Part shown: one piece after another, positions 1 through 7,774 of the stretch | How positions within the stretch are numbered: position 1 is the stretch's first letter | Layout of the letters: every line of letters starts with the position of its first letter | Source of the DNA: Enterococcus casseliflavus NBRC 100478 | Lineage (GTDB): Bacteria > Bacillota > Bacilli > Lactobacillales > Enterococcaceae | Assembly (NCBI RefSeq): GCF_001544095.1 | Contig: NZ_BCPT01000001.1 | Span: 62,001-126,000, forward strand | Direction of reading: 5' to 3' | DNA length: 64,000 nucleotides | Program-made: the position numbers and the translations under genes | The notes under the pieces: generated by a model | Databases searched by the model: none | Seen by the model: the letters and a program-made list of their open reading frames with translations, nothing else | What the model was told of the DNA's origin: nothing

Positions 1-296
1 ATATCAAAAACTGGAAAACCAATCAAAAAAATGCTGGGTTTACACCTGAAGAACGGGAAAAGTTTTCGACTCTTTTGGCTGCTGGCTTTACCGATACGTT
101 CCGTTATTTCTATCCAGATGCAGAAGGCATTTATTCTTGGTGGAGCTACCGTTTCAACGCTCGCAAAAACAATGCCGGCTGGCGCATCGATTACTTTGTC
201 GTTTCGGATGACTTAAATGAGCGCTTGCTAGATGCCAAGATCCATACAGATATCATCGGCAGTGACCATTGCCCGGTGGAACTGGATCTCAAATAA
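1..296 (+). CDS. exoA: Exodeoxyribonuclease III (C-terminal part)
   Basis: This is the 3' end of an ExoIII/AP-endonuclease gene; the 5' part lies outside the window. The frame opens at base 3 and gives about 97 codons. The family's C-terminal hallmarks are visible: the 'WRIDYF' strand and the 'SDHCPV' motif, whose Asp-His pair is catalytic in the exonuclease-endonuclease-phosphatase fold. The enzyme cleaves DNA at abasic sites in base excision repair and degrades 3' ends. Identity is firm from these motifs; start and full length cannot be judged. Confidence 0.9.
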   Translation, partial: IKNWKTNQKNAGFTPEEREKFSTLLAAGFTDTFRYFYPDAEGIYSWWSYRFNARKNNAGWRIDYFVVSDDLNERLLDAKIHTDIIGSDHCPVELDLK

Positions 297-380
297 CCGT
301 AAGAAAACTTCAGTTTTTCTTAACGTTTGTTCGCTTTTCATTCTTTGATTTTGTGCTAGAATGGCAATGAGGTGAGTCTG

Positions 381-914
381 ATGAATTTTATCGCAATGGA
401 CTTTGAAACAGCAAATTATCAAAAGCATAGTGCCTGTTCCCTTGCACTAGTCATGGTACAAGATAGCAAAATCGTGGGCGAATATTACACATTGATCCAA
501 CCGGAAACGGAATTTTTTTGGAAAAACATTCAAATTCATGGCATTCGTCCAGAAGATGTGCAAGAAGCGCCTAAGTTTCCTGACGTATGGAAACAAATCC
601 AACAATATTATCAATTGAACAGTTTGATCGTTGCGCATAACGCTGGTTTTGATACTGGGGTTTTGGCGGGATGTCTTGATTATTATGGGTTGTCACAACC
701 AAATTATCTTTCCTTATGTACGGTGCGAACGAGCCGCAAACTGTATCCAGAGTTTACAAATCATAAATTAAACACGGTTTGTGAGCAATTACAGATTCCT
801 TTACTAAACCACCATGATGCACTAGAAGATAGTCGGGCATGTGCCCAAATCTTATTGCGTCAAGAAGAAGAATTTGGTATCGATCCATTAAAAAAATTGG
901 TTTTAGTCAAATAA
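381..914 (+). CDS. DnaQ-like 3'-5' exonuclease (DEDDh)
   Basis: A 177-residue protein consisting of one DEDDh exonuclease domain, like the epsilon proofreading subunit of DNA polymerase III. The metal ligands can be seen: Asp7 and Glu9 in 'MDFETAN', Asp91 in 'HNAGFD', and the His145-x4-Asp150 pair in 'HHDALEDS'. I chose the ATG at 381 because AGGTGA lies just upstream; a GTG at 372 in the same frame is too close to that site. Stand-alone proteins of this size occur in firmicutes and may process DNA or RNA. The fold is clear, the substrate is not. Confidence 0.85.
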   Translation: MNFIAMDFETANYQKHSACSLALVMVQDSKIVGEYYTLIQPETEFFWKNIQIHGIRPEDVQEAPKFPDVWKQIQQYYQLNSLIVAHNAGFDTGVLAGCLDYYGLSQPNYLSLCTVRTSRKLYPEFTNHKLNTVCEQLQIPLLNHHDALEDSRACAQILLRQEEEFGIDPLKKLVLVK

Positions 915-989
915 ATAAGAACGTGCGTCCTAAAGTCAGCATTGCGCTAGCCTTTGGGACGCACGTTTTCATTTAAGAAAGGATTCATT

Positions 990-1505
990 TTAGGTCAGAT
1001 CGATCCAATAATGACAGATTATAGCGCCATCTTCAGGATCAATGACTTTTTCAGTTAGTTTACCACCGTTGTTTTCAATGACTTTGGCGGAGGCGCGATT
1101 GGCTTCTTCACAGGTTACTAACACGTTGTTCAAGCCAAGTTGTTTGGCCTTTACCAATGACTGTGCCAACATTGCCGAGCCGATGCCTTGCTTTCGATGG
1201 TCTGGGTGCACTGAATACCCAATGTGTCCGCCAATTTGGCGCAAATACGCATTAAGTGTCAGACGCAGATTCAAGAGACCGACCACTTTTTGATCTTGGA
1301 TAGCCAGATAGGTACGGGCGGGAACGAATCCTTCTGGTACCGTTTCTGCTGTTTTAAAATCCACCAATCCCTCTAGCCAGTCTTTGGCTGTGGGACTTTC
1401 TACAAGTCCTGCCCCACCGTGGATGACTTCTTGATTCTTCTCGAACGCTTGCCGATACGCTTCGATTTGATCGCAGTCTGCGATCGTCGGTTCCCGAAAC
1501 TCCAT
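990..1505 (-). CDS. GNAT family N-acetyltransferase
   Basis: A 171-residue acetyltransferase. The acetyl-CoA pyrophosphate loop 'RKQGIGSA' fits the GNAT motif A (Q/R-x-x-G-x-G/A) and is preceded by the usual strand ending 'YSVHPDH'. The upstream in-frame ATG at 1532 is rejected because AAGGAG sits 7-8 nt before the ATG at 1505. It follows another GNAT gene and tsaE on the same strand with short spacing, so it is probably the last gene of that transcript. The acceptor substrate cannot be predicted. Confidence 0.85.
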   Translation of the reverse strand: MEFREPTIADCDQIEAYRQAFEKNQEVIHGGAGLVESPTAKDWLEGLVDFKTAETVPEGFVPARTYLAIQDQKVVGLLNLRLTLNAYLRQIGGHIGYSVHPDHRKQGIGSAMLAQSLVKAKQLGLNNVLVTCEEANRASAKVIENNGGKLTEKVIDPEDGAIICHYWIDLT

Positions 1506-1521
1506 TTCCTTCACTCCTTTT

Positions 1522-2046
1522 TTATGATTCAAAAAGACGTGCCATCATCAAGACGTCAACTTTTTGCCCCTCGCGGGTTTGCACCGCTTCTTTCATACAG
1601 CCTTCTGTTAGAAAACCAAATTTTTGATACAGATGGATCGCCCGTAGATTTCTCGCTTGGACGGTCAACTCGATGCGGGTCAATTCGCCAACTTCTACTA
1701 CCCAGTCCAGTAATTCTTCAATCAGGAGCGAACCTAAGCCCAAGCCCCAATAGTCTTTTAAAATCGAGATACCGATCTCCCCGACATGGGCTAATTGCCA
1801 CTCTTCATGGCCTTTGACTGATGCCATGGCGATCAATTGTTCTTGATCAAATGCCAACAACAGCAAATAGTCGTCCCGTTCATAGATAGCGTCCAGCTGT
1901 TCTGCCAATAAGGCTTCTGGCAACGCCAAGCCGCTTTCGTCCATCAAGAGAAAATCCGTTTCTTCTCCTAGCTGCTGACTGACTGCTAACACAGCTTTGG
2001 CATCAGCACCCGTGGCTTCTTTGATCTGTAATTGGATCTCACTCAT
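1522..2046 (-). CDS. GNAT family N-acetyltransferase
   Basis: A 174-residue GNAT protein. 'YWGLGLGSLLIEEL' is the acetyl-CoA binding loop and 'NLRAIHLYQKFGF' the C-terminal motif B typical of RimI/PAT-like enzymes. Its ATG at 2046 overlaps the end of tsaE by 8 bases, indicating translational coupling. In many firmicutes a RimI-type acetyltransferase lies beside tsaE and tsaB, but this sequence looks more like a general small-molecule or protein acetyltransferase than canonical RimI, so no gene name is given. Confidence 0.8.
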   Translation of the reverse strand: MSEIQLQIKEATGADAKAVLAVSQQLGEETDFLLMDESGLALPEALLAEQLDAIYERDDYLLLLAFDQEQLIAMASVKGHEEWQLAHVGEIGISILKDYWGLGLGSLLIEELLDWVVEVGELTRIELTVQARNLRAIHLYQKFGFLTEGCMKEAVQTREGQKVDVLMMARLFES

Positions 2047-2512
2047 GGACTGCCTGCCATTTTGTTGTGATCCGTTGCAAAAAGGCGGTTGCTTTGGTGC
2101 CATATGCATGACATTTCACAAGACGTTTCTGTTCATCTGTATCATCTTTTTCCAAAATCAGTTCTAAATAATCCTCTGGCAGGGAGGTTTCTAAGAGATT
2201 GCCCCATTCGATCACACACAAGCCATCCCCTTCGAAATAATCATCCAGTCCTAAATCATCTGCACCATATTCCACCCGATAGACATCCATATGATACAGC
2301 GGTAGCCGCCCATTGGTATATTCACGAATGATCGTATAGGTCGGACTTTTGATCAGTTGCTCGATCCCTAGCCCCAAGGCGATGCCTTTCGTCAATGTTG
2401 TTTTGCCAGCACCTAAATCGCCCGTCAACACCAGATTATCACCTGGCTCGGCTGCCTCTCCAATGATTTTTGCAAATGCTGCGGTTGCTTCTAAGTCGTT
2501 AATGGTAAACAT
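2039..2512 (-). CDS. tsaE: tRNA threonylcarbamoyladenosine biosynthesis ATPase TsaE
   Basis: A 157-residue P-loop ATPase. It shows the TsaE pattern in order: Walker A 'GDLGAGKTT', the switch-like 'SPTYTIIREY', 'HMDVYR', and 'VIEWGN'. TsaE works with TsaB and TsaD to transfer the threonylcarbamoyl group to A37 of ANN-decoding tRNAs. The ATG at 2512 is preferred over the one at 2521 because AAAGGATGGGG supplies the ribosome binding site. It heads a three-gene set with two acetyltransferases and has its own promoter upstream at 2551-2580. Confidence 0.93.
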   Translation of the reverse strand: MFTINDLEATAAFAKIIGEAAEPGDNLVLTGDLGAGKTTLTKGIALGLGIEQLIKSPTYTIIREYTNGRLPLYHMDVYRVEYGADDLGLDDYFEGDGLCVIEWGNLLETSLPEDYLELILEKDDTDEQKRLVKCHAYGTKATAFLQRITTKWQAVHE

Positions 2513-2550
2513 AGTCCCCATCCTTTGATCAATCTAATTTACTAGTTGCT

Positions 2551-2580
2551 AGTATAGCTTGTTTTTCAAGGAATTGTAAA
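2551..2580 (-). promoter_or_regulatory. Promoter of the tsaE-GNAT-GNAT transcript
   Basis: On the minus strand TTTACA and TATACT are separated by 18 bases, about 40 bases before the tsaE start and after the pta terminator. This explains independent transcription of tsaE. Judged from hexamer match only. Confidence 0.5.
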
Positions 2581-2676
2581 GAAGGAGCTTTGGGAAAATT
2601 CCCCGACGATCACTGGATCGTTGCTTTTTGCCGACGCCCCCTGCTTTGCTGCCCTCAACTTTCCAAGAGCAAAACA

Positions 2677-2705
2677 AAAAACTGACCCTCAAGGGATCAG
2701 TTTTT
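2677..2705 (-). terminator. Rho-independent terminator of pta
   Basis: The stem AAAACTGA-CCC pairs with GGG-ATCAGTTTT around a short loop, followed on the minus strand by a T-rich tract. It lies 23 bases after the pta stop codon. Confidence 0.85.
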
Positions 2706-2727
2706 CATCAGTGTAGCGATTGGCTGC

Positions 2728-3711
2728 TTATTTTTCCATTAGTGTTTGTGCCGCAGTAATGATTGATAATTTGTAGACATCTTCTTCATTTGAACCACGA
2801 GACAAATCAGAGATTGGTTTGTTCAATCCTTGTAAGATTGGTCCAATCGCTTCAAAGTTACCGAAACGTTGGGCGATCTTGTAACCAATGTTTCCTGATT
2901 GTAAATCTGGGAAAACAAAGACGGTTGCTTTACCTGCTACTTCAGATTCAGGAGCTTTCAATTGCGCAACTGCTGAGATATACGCAGCATCGAATTGCAA
3001 TTCTCCATCGATTTGGTATTCTGGTGCCAATTCTTTGGCGATTTTTGTTGCTTCAACGACTTTATCTACTTCTGGTGCTTTCGCAGACCCTTTCGTTGAG
3101 AAGCTTAACATAGCAACTTTTGGATCGATTTCAAATAATTCAGCGGTTTTCGCTGAGTCAACAGCGATTTCTGCCAATTCTTGTGCAGTTGGGTTTACAT
3201 TGATGGCACAGTCTGAGAACAAGTATTTTTCTTGGTCACGACCACGAACCATTAAGAAAGCACCACTTGTACGGCTCACACCTGGTTTTGTTTTGATGAT
3301 TTGTAAAGCGGGTCTTACTGTATCACCCGTAGAATGGATCGCTCCTGAAACCATTCCTTCAGTAATGCCCATGTAAGTCAACATTGTACCGAAATAGTTG
3401 ACATCTTTTAAGATTTCTTCTGCTTGCTCTTTCGTTGCTTTGCCGTTGCGGCGTTCTACAAAAGCTTCAACCATTTCATCCCAACGATCATAATTTTCAG
3501 GATCTAAAATTTCAAAGTTTGATACGTTGATTCCGCGAGCTTCCGCTGCTTTTTCGATTTCAACCGGGTTACCGATCAAAACAGGTTCAATTAATTCTTC
3601 TGAACGTAAACGGCTAGCAGCACCTAGGATACGAGGATCTGTTGCTTCAGGAAAAACGATTTTGATATGACGACGCACGATTTTAAATTTTAAACTTTCG
3701 AATAATTCCAC
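2728..3711 (-). CDS. pta: Phosphate acetyltransferase
   Basis: A 327-residue phosphotransacetylase, the usual length of the short Pta/EutD form. It interconverts acetyl-CoA and acetyl phosphate and feeds acetate kinase for ATP formation in fermenting cells. Family stretches are visible: 'VFPEATDPRIL' near the N-terminus, 'GMVSGAIHSTGDTVRPAL' in the middle and 'FPDLQSGNIGYKIAQR' near the C-terminus. It starts with GTG at 3711, supported by GGAGG nine bases upstream. It is monocistronic, ending in the hairpin at 2677-2705. Confidence 0.96.
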   Translation of the reverse strand: MELFESLKFKIVRRHIKIVFPEATDPRILGAASRLRSEELIEPVLIGNPVEIEKAAEARGINVSNFEILDPENYDRWDEMVEAFVERRNGKATKEQAEEILKDVNYFGTMLTYMGITEGMVSGAIHSTGDTVRPALQIIKTKPGVSRTSGAFLMVRGRDQEKYLFSDCAINVNPTAQELAEIAVDSAKTAELFEIDPKVAMLSFSTKGSAKAPEVDKVVEATKIAKELAPEYQIDGELQFDAAYISAVAQLKAPESEVAGKATVFVFPDLQSGNIGYKIAQRFGNFEAIGPILQGLNKPISDLSRGSNEEDVYKLSIITAAQTLMEK

Positions 3712-3840
3712 GGGTAAAGACCTCCAGTTTTTTTATACCCTTCCATTGTACAATAATTGCGAAAAAAAGAACAGATAAAAATCCTGTATTAGTCGATTAT
3801 TTTAAATATCGTTACCTTTTTCACAAGTTTACTCATTCTA

Positions 3841-3870
3841 AATAACACAGTTTTACAACTGTGTTATTTT
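3841..3870 (-). terminator. Hairpin overlapping the ung stop codon
   Basis: A 12-bp stem, AATAACACAGTT pairing with AACTGTGTTATT, contains the TAA of ung inside it. The T-run on the minus strand is weak, so termination in that direction is plausible but not certain. Confidence 0.5.
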
Positions 3871-4542
3871 TTCTGGCAACGCCCAGGAAATCGGTTCTTC
3901 CCCTAACGCCAGCAATGCTTGATTGATCTTAGAAAAAGGCTTCGAACCAAAGAATCCTCGATGCGCTGATAACGGACTTGGATGAGGCGCTGTTATAATA
4001 ATATGTTTGCTAGTATCTAGCAAAGCGGCTTTCTTTTGGGCGGGTTTGCCCCAAAGCACAAAAATGACCGGTTCTTCTCGTTGATTCAATTTTTCGATGA
4101 TCGTATCAGTCAGCTGCTCCCAGCCATGCCCGTGATGTGAATAGGCTTGCCCTTCACGTACTGTCAACACGGTATTCAACAATAAGACCCCTTGTTGCGC
4201 CCAAGGTACGAGATAACCGTGGGACACAGGTGGAATCCCTAAGTCATCAGCTAATTCTTTGTAAATATTCCGCAACGAAGGCGGTATTTTGACCCCCGGC
4301 TGTACGGAAAACGACAGTCCGTGGGCTTGGTGAGGGCCATGATAAGGATCTTGACCTAAGATGACAACTTTTACGTCATGGTATGGTGTCAGTTTAAGTG
4401 CTTCATAAATATGATCCATCGCTGGATGGATCTTTTGCTGGGCATATTCTTGTTTCAAGAAAGCCCGTAGTTGTTGGTAATAGGGTTGCTCAAATGATTC
4501 TTGCAATTGCTCTTGCCAATCATTGTCCAATAGTCGTTTCAT
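3853..4542 (-). CDS. ung: Uracil-DNA glycosylase
   Basis: A 229-residue family-1 uracil-DNA glycosylase. The water-activating loop 'GQDPYHGP' contains the catalytic Asp, and the C-terminal DNA-intercalation loop '[13 protein letters not shown]' contains the catalytic His. The enzyme removes uracil from DNA as the first step of base excision repair. The start at 4542 has AAAGGAG eight bases upstream; an earlier in-frame ATG at 4596 lacks such a site. The gene is divergent from a HAD phosphatase gene and lies behind pta. Confidence 0.97.
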   Translation of the reverse strand: MKRLLDNDWQEQLQESFEQPYYQQLRAFLKQEYAQQKIHPAMDHIYEALKLTPYHDVKVVILGQDPYHGPHQAHGLSFSVQPGVKIPPSLRNIYKELADDLGIPPVSHGYLVPWAQQGVLLLNTVLTVREGQAYSHHGHGWEQLTDTIIEKLNQREEPVIFVLWGKPAQKKAALLDTSKHIIITAPHPSPLSAHRGFFGSKPFSKINQALLALGEEPISWALPEKITQL

Positions 4543-4632
4543 GGCGAATCTCCTTTGTTTTCTTCTAGGATAACAAATCCCTCCCCTTAGAAACAAGAAT
4601 TACTCTTCGAAAGAAAAAAAATGCGCGATTTA

Positions 4633-4641
4633 TGGTACACT
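4633..4641 (+). promoter_or_regulatory. Extended -10 promoter of the HAD/LURP-one pair
   Basis: TGGTACACT matches an extended -10 (TGnTANNNT) about 35 bases before the ATG at 4675. No good -35 is visible, which is common for extended -10 promoters. Confidence 0.4.
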
Positions 4642-4674
4642 ATTTGTAGAAACGATTAAGAAAGGACGCTGACA

Positions 4675-5544
4675 ATGATCAAATTAATTGCTTCTGATAT
4701 GGATGGTACGCTTTTAAATGCTAGTATGCAGATTTCAGAAGAAAATATCCAAGCAATCAAATATGCCCAATCCAAAGGAATCGAATTTATGGTCGCAACT
4801 GGCCGTAACCGCAAAGAGGCTTTGCCGCCGCTGCAAGAAGCCGGGATCGACTGTGCAATGATCACCTTGAATGGTGCCCAAGTCTACGACGAAGCGGGCA
4901 ATTCATTATTTACTGTGCCGATCAGCCATGAACAAACTCGTTCGTTGATCGACCTACTCAAAGAAAACGACATCTATTTTGAGATCTCAACGAGCAATGG
5001 GATCTATTCGGAAAGTCAGACACGTCGGATCGAAAATTTTGCGATCCATACGGCAGAAGCTATGCCCCATTTAACCCATAAGATGGCGATCGCTATGACA
5101 GCTGCCCGTTTAGAATTTTTACCGATCAATTATGTCGATGATTTCAGTGAGTTGTTTTCGATCGAAGAATTAGAATTTTTGAAAGTGATCTGCTTCCATC
5201 AAGATGGTGCGCGGGTATTGGGTCCTATCACGAAAATCATCGATGGGTACGGCGATTTAGTGGTGACTTCTTCTGGACAAAACAATATTGAGATCAACCA
5301 CCGAAACGCGCAAAAAGGAATCGCAGTGGCGCATGTCGCTAAAGATCGGATGATCTCACTGGAGGAAGTGATGACGATCGGTGACAACTTAAATGACGTA
5401 AGTATGCTGCAACTGGCAGGCGTTAGTTTTGCAATGGGAAATGGCGAGTTAGAGGTAAAAGAAGCCGCGAAGTATTTGACGGACACCAATATTGAGTCTG
5501 GTGTCGGCAAAGCGATTGTTCGGGCAATTGATGAAAATCTTTAA
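4675..5544 (+). CDS. Cof-type HAD-IIB sugar phosphatase
   Basis: A 289-residue HAD hydrolase of the Cof/YkrA type. Motif I 'DMDGTLLN' holds the nucleophile Asp8, and motif IV 'IGDNLNDVSML' supplies the Mg2+-binding acidic residues; the cap domain lies between them. Such enzymes dephosphorylate sugar phosphates or pyridoxal phosphate in the cytoplasm; the substrate is not predictable. It starts at the ATG at 4675 after AAGGACG. A LURP-one-like gene follows after 39 bases on the same strand and is probably co-transcribed. Confidence 0.9.
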   Translation: MIKLIASDMDGTLLNASMQISEENIQAIKYAQSKGIEFMVATGRNRKEALPPLQEAGIDCAMITLNGAQVYDEAGNSLFTVPISHEQTRSLIDLLKENDIYFEISTSNGIYSESQTRRIENFAIHTAEAMPHLTHKMAIAMTAARLEFLPINYVDDFSELFSIEELEFLKVICFHQDGARVLGPITKIIDGYGDLVVTSSGQNNIEINHRNAQKGIAVAHVAKDRMISLEEVMTIGDNLNDVSMLQLAGVSFAMGNGELEVKEAAKYLTDTNIESGVGKAIVRAIDENL

Positions 5545-5583
5545 ATCACGCAGCTTTTTGGGGATACATGAGGAGGCGTAAGT

Positions 5584-6105
5584 ATGTCAGAATTTTTCAT
5601 CCAAGACAGACAACTTAGCAGAGTCACACGCACCATTGTCAAAGATGAAACAGGCAAATCACTGTTTTTAATGGTGGGCCGTTGGGGAACTAAGGGTGAT
5701 GCTCTTTCCCTTTACCGCTTGAATGGGCAAATGGTTGCTAGTATCAAACAAATCAGTTTTACTTTTGGTACGCGCTTTGAGATCTACAAAGACTTTGAGA
5801 AAGTCGGTACACTGCAGAAAATCTTTAACTGGCCGGGTGATTTCTACTATATCCAGCAGCTTCACTGGGCGGTCCACGGCGATATCTACAATCATCGCTA
5901 TGGGATCCATCATTTCAATAAAAAGATCATGGAAATGGATAAGGCGACCTTATTGACGGGGGATTATTATGTACTGGATGTCGTTGATGATCGGGATGCA
6001 CCAGTCTGCATCTGTATCGCTGCCGTCATGGATTACTGGCTGTACAATCGGCACCGCAAGAAAGACCATCCTCTTGAGCTACGACTAACAAATGGAACCA
6101 GCTGA
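5584..6105 (+). CDS. LURP-one-related (YxjI-like) protein
   Basis: A 173-residue protein resembling the LURP-one/YxjI family, a tubby-like beta-barrel with a central helix. Short alternating strands such as 'ALSLYRLNGQMVASIKQ' and 'FEIYKDFEKVGTLQKIF' fit that fold, as does 'IHHFNKKIMEMDKA' near the C-terminus. The biochemical role of bacterial members is unknown. GAGGAGGCG precedes the ATG at 5584. Its TGA lies inside the stem of the terminator shared with the convergent GNAT gene. Confidence 0.7.
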   Translation: MSEFFIQDRQLSRVTRTIVKDETGKSLFLMVGRWGTKGDALSLYRLNGQMVASIKQISFTFGTRFEIYKDFEKVGTLQKIFNWPGDFYYIQQLHWAVHGDIYNHRYGIHHFNKKIMEMDKATLLTGDYYVLDVVDDRDAPVCICIAAVMDYWLYNRHRKKDHPLELRLTNGTS

Positions 6106-6126
6106 AAAATCAGCTGGTTCTTTTTT
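6095..6126. terminator. Bidirectional terminator with both stop codons in the hairpin
   Basis: GAACCAGCTG pairs with CAGCTGGTTC around a 6-base loop, followed by six T on the plus strand. The stop of the LURP-one gene (6103-6105) and that of the GNAT gene (6110-6112) both fall inside it. Confidence 0.85.
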
Positions 6127-6676
6127 GCATATGGTCGTATAGGTGGCCACTGATCTCTCTTTGGGCCACGACTTCAAAGCCATGCTTTTCATAGAGCCGC
6201 TTCGCATGGGGATTTGCTCGATCAACACTCAAGCCGATCACCTCATAGCCATCTCTAGAAGCAATTTTCGGCAACGCTTCTAATAAGGCTGAGCCGACAC
6301 CTTTACCGCGAAATTTCTCAGCCACACAGATGGTATCTAAGTACCATTCATTTGGTAAGGTTTCTTCATCGATAAACAGCTTCATGTCTTTACTCAAACC
6401 GTACTGTTCCAGCACTTTATCTAGAGGCTGATCGATCGTCGCCTCTTCTTTGTCTGGGTATCCAAAGGCGACCCCAGCAACCTCCCCGTCAATCTCATTG
6501 ACCAACGCACGGCGAAAGCCGTAACGATAGTCGGGTTCTAACATGGCATCTGCCAAGATCTCTAAGGTCTTTGCTTCACCGATCTCTTTGACAAAGGGCA
6601 ATTCCATATCCTTTAAAATGACTAAAACAAGTTCAGCCATGACAAAGCGATCTTCTTTTTTTGCAAATCTTATCAC
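6110..6676 (-). CDS. GNAT family N-acetyltransferase
   Basis: A 188-residue acetyltransferase. The motif 'VAEKFRGKGVGSALLEAL' is the acetyl-CoA loop (R-G-K-G-V-G) with its preceding strand 'WYLDTICV', and 'NPHAKRLYEKHGFEV' is motif B. The N-terminal 100 residues are variable, as usual. It is a single gene with a GAGGAG site upstream, convergent with the LURP-one gene. The substrate is unknown. Confidence 0.85.
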   Translation of the reverse strand: MIRFAKKEDRFVMAELVLVILKDMELPFVKEIGEAKTLEILADAMLEPDYRYGFRRALVNEIDGEVAGVAFGYPDKEEATIDQPLDKVLEQYGLSKDMKLFIDEETLPNEWYLDTICVAEKFRGKGVGSALLEALPKIASRDGYEVIGLSVDRANPHAKRLYEKHGFEVVAQREISGHLYDHMQKRTS

Positions 6677-6769
6677 GTTTTCTCCTCCTTGCTTCTATAC
6701 ATAGAATAACAATTCTTTCAAGAAAAACCAAGTTGAATCGACAAAGGATCCACACAAAGTTTTCCTTAT

Positions 6770-7147
6770 TTATTCATGCAATTCCAACGGCAAGCCGTCT
6801 GGATCTTGGAAAAAGGTCATTTTCTTATTCGTAAAGGTATCGAAACGAATCGGTTCACACGCAATTCCTTTGGCGGCTAACTTTGCCACGACTGCTTCAA
6901 TATTTTCTACCGCAAATGCCAAATGCCGTAAGCCAGCTGCTTCGGGAAAGCTTGGTCTTGCTGGTGGGTTTTCCACCACAAACAGTTCTATTTCTGATTC
7001 CCCAAAGCGCAGGTCGATTTTTACATCTTTCTTTTCTGGGCGCGCATGTTCACGAATCACTTCAAAGCCTAATTTCTCTACATAAAATTCTTTGGTCTGC
7101 TGATAATCACTGGCGATGATCGCCACATGATGCATTTTTGAAAACAT
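6770..7147 (-). CDS. VOC-superfamily glyoxalase-like protein (YaeR/SMU1112c type)
   Basis: A 125-residue single-domain VOC protein. The four expected metal-ligand positions can be recognised: His in 'MHHVAI', Glu in 'ESEIELF', His in 'LRHLAF' and Glu in 'LPLELHE'. The fold is a paired beta-alpha-beta-beta-beta unit, and close relatives are annotated as SMU1112c/YaeR-like glyoxalases with undefined substrate. The start is the ATG at 7147, with AAAGGAG upstream; the track start GTG at 7156 overlaps that site. It is monocistronic. Confidence 0.85.
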   Translation of the reverse strand: MFSKMHHVAIIASDYQQTKEFYVEKLGFEVIREHARPEKKDVKIDLRFGESEIELFVVENPPARPSFPEAAGLRHLAFAVENIEAVVAKLAAKGIACEPIRFDTFTNKKMTFFQDPDGLPLELHE

Positions 7148-7283
7148 TATTGCCACTCCTTTGTATTGGACTCCTCTCTCAGTTTAAAGCCTTTGGCTGC
7201 ATTTTACTAGAAAAGACTGCCGAAGTTCTCCTCTTTTCATAAATGGTTTCTGTTATACTAGAAAGCGGAAGGTGATGAAAAAA

Positions 7284-7733
7284 ATGAAACTACTTTATAT
7301 TTCAATCTCTGGAAATACCCGTGCATTCGTCAACCGCTTGTTGGCCTATGCGGATCAGCAAGACACTCCGAGTACTTGGGAAGCCAAAGAAATTCATGAC
7401 AATAGTGTCTTTGAACAAGAAGACGAACCTTATGTGGTTTTTGTCCCTACCTATTTAGAAGGTGGAAATGGCGTCGATAACGGCGATCAGGAGATTCTCA
7501 CAGAAACCATGCGGGAATACATTGACTATGAAAACAACGCAGCTCTTTGCTTAGGCGTGATCGGCAGTGGCAACAAAAACTTCAATTATCAATATTGCTT
7601 GACCGCAAAGCAATATGCGGAGCAATTTTCGATCCCGTTCTTAGCGGATTTCGAGCTGCGAGGCACGACCCAAGATATTGAACGGATCTATGCTTGTTTG
7701 AAAGAAAGCGATCCTGCCCACAGCAACACTTAA
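7284..7733 (+). CDS. nrdI: Class Ib ribonucleotide reductase flavodoxin NrdI
   Basis: A 149-residue flavodoxin-like protein. The FMN phosphate loop 'SISGNTRAF' is near the N-terminus, followed by 'VPTYLEGGNG' and 'VIGSGNKNFN', the NrdI flavin-ring loops. NrdI supplies the oxidant for assembling the Mn2-tyrosyl cofactor of NrdF. No nrdE, nrdF or nrdH is next to it, so it is split from its partners here. The ATG at 7284 is chosen because GGAAGGTGA lies at normal distance. A MutS-like gene follows after 41 bases. Confidence 0.9.
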   Translation: MKLLYISISGNTRAFVNRLLAYADQQDTPSTWEAKEIHDNSVFEQEDEPYVVFVPTYLEGGNGVDNGDQEILTETMREYIDYENNAALCLGVIGSGNKNFNYQYCLTAKQYAEQFSIPFLADFELRGTTQDIERIYACLKESDPAHSNT

Positions 7734-7774
7734 CTTTAGCCAGCATTCATTAGCCATTAGGAGGACTTTTGCAT

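Noticed and set aside
2888-3376. Open frame of 162 codons on the plus strand inside pta
   Set aside because: It is antisense to a strongly conserved gene, has no ribosome binding site and low-complexity Ala/Ser composition, typical of a shadow frame.
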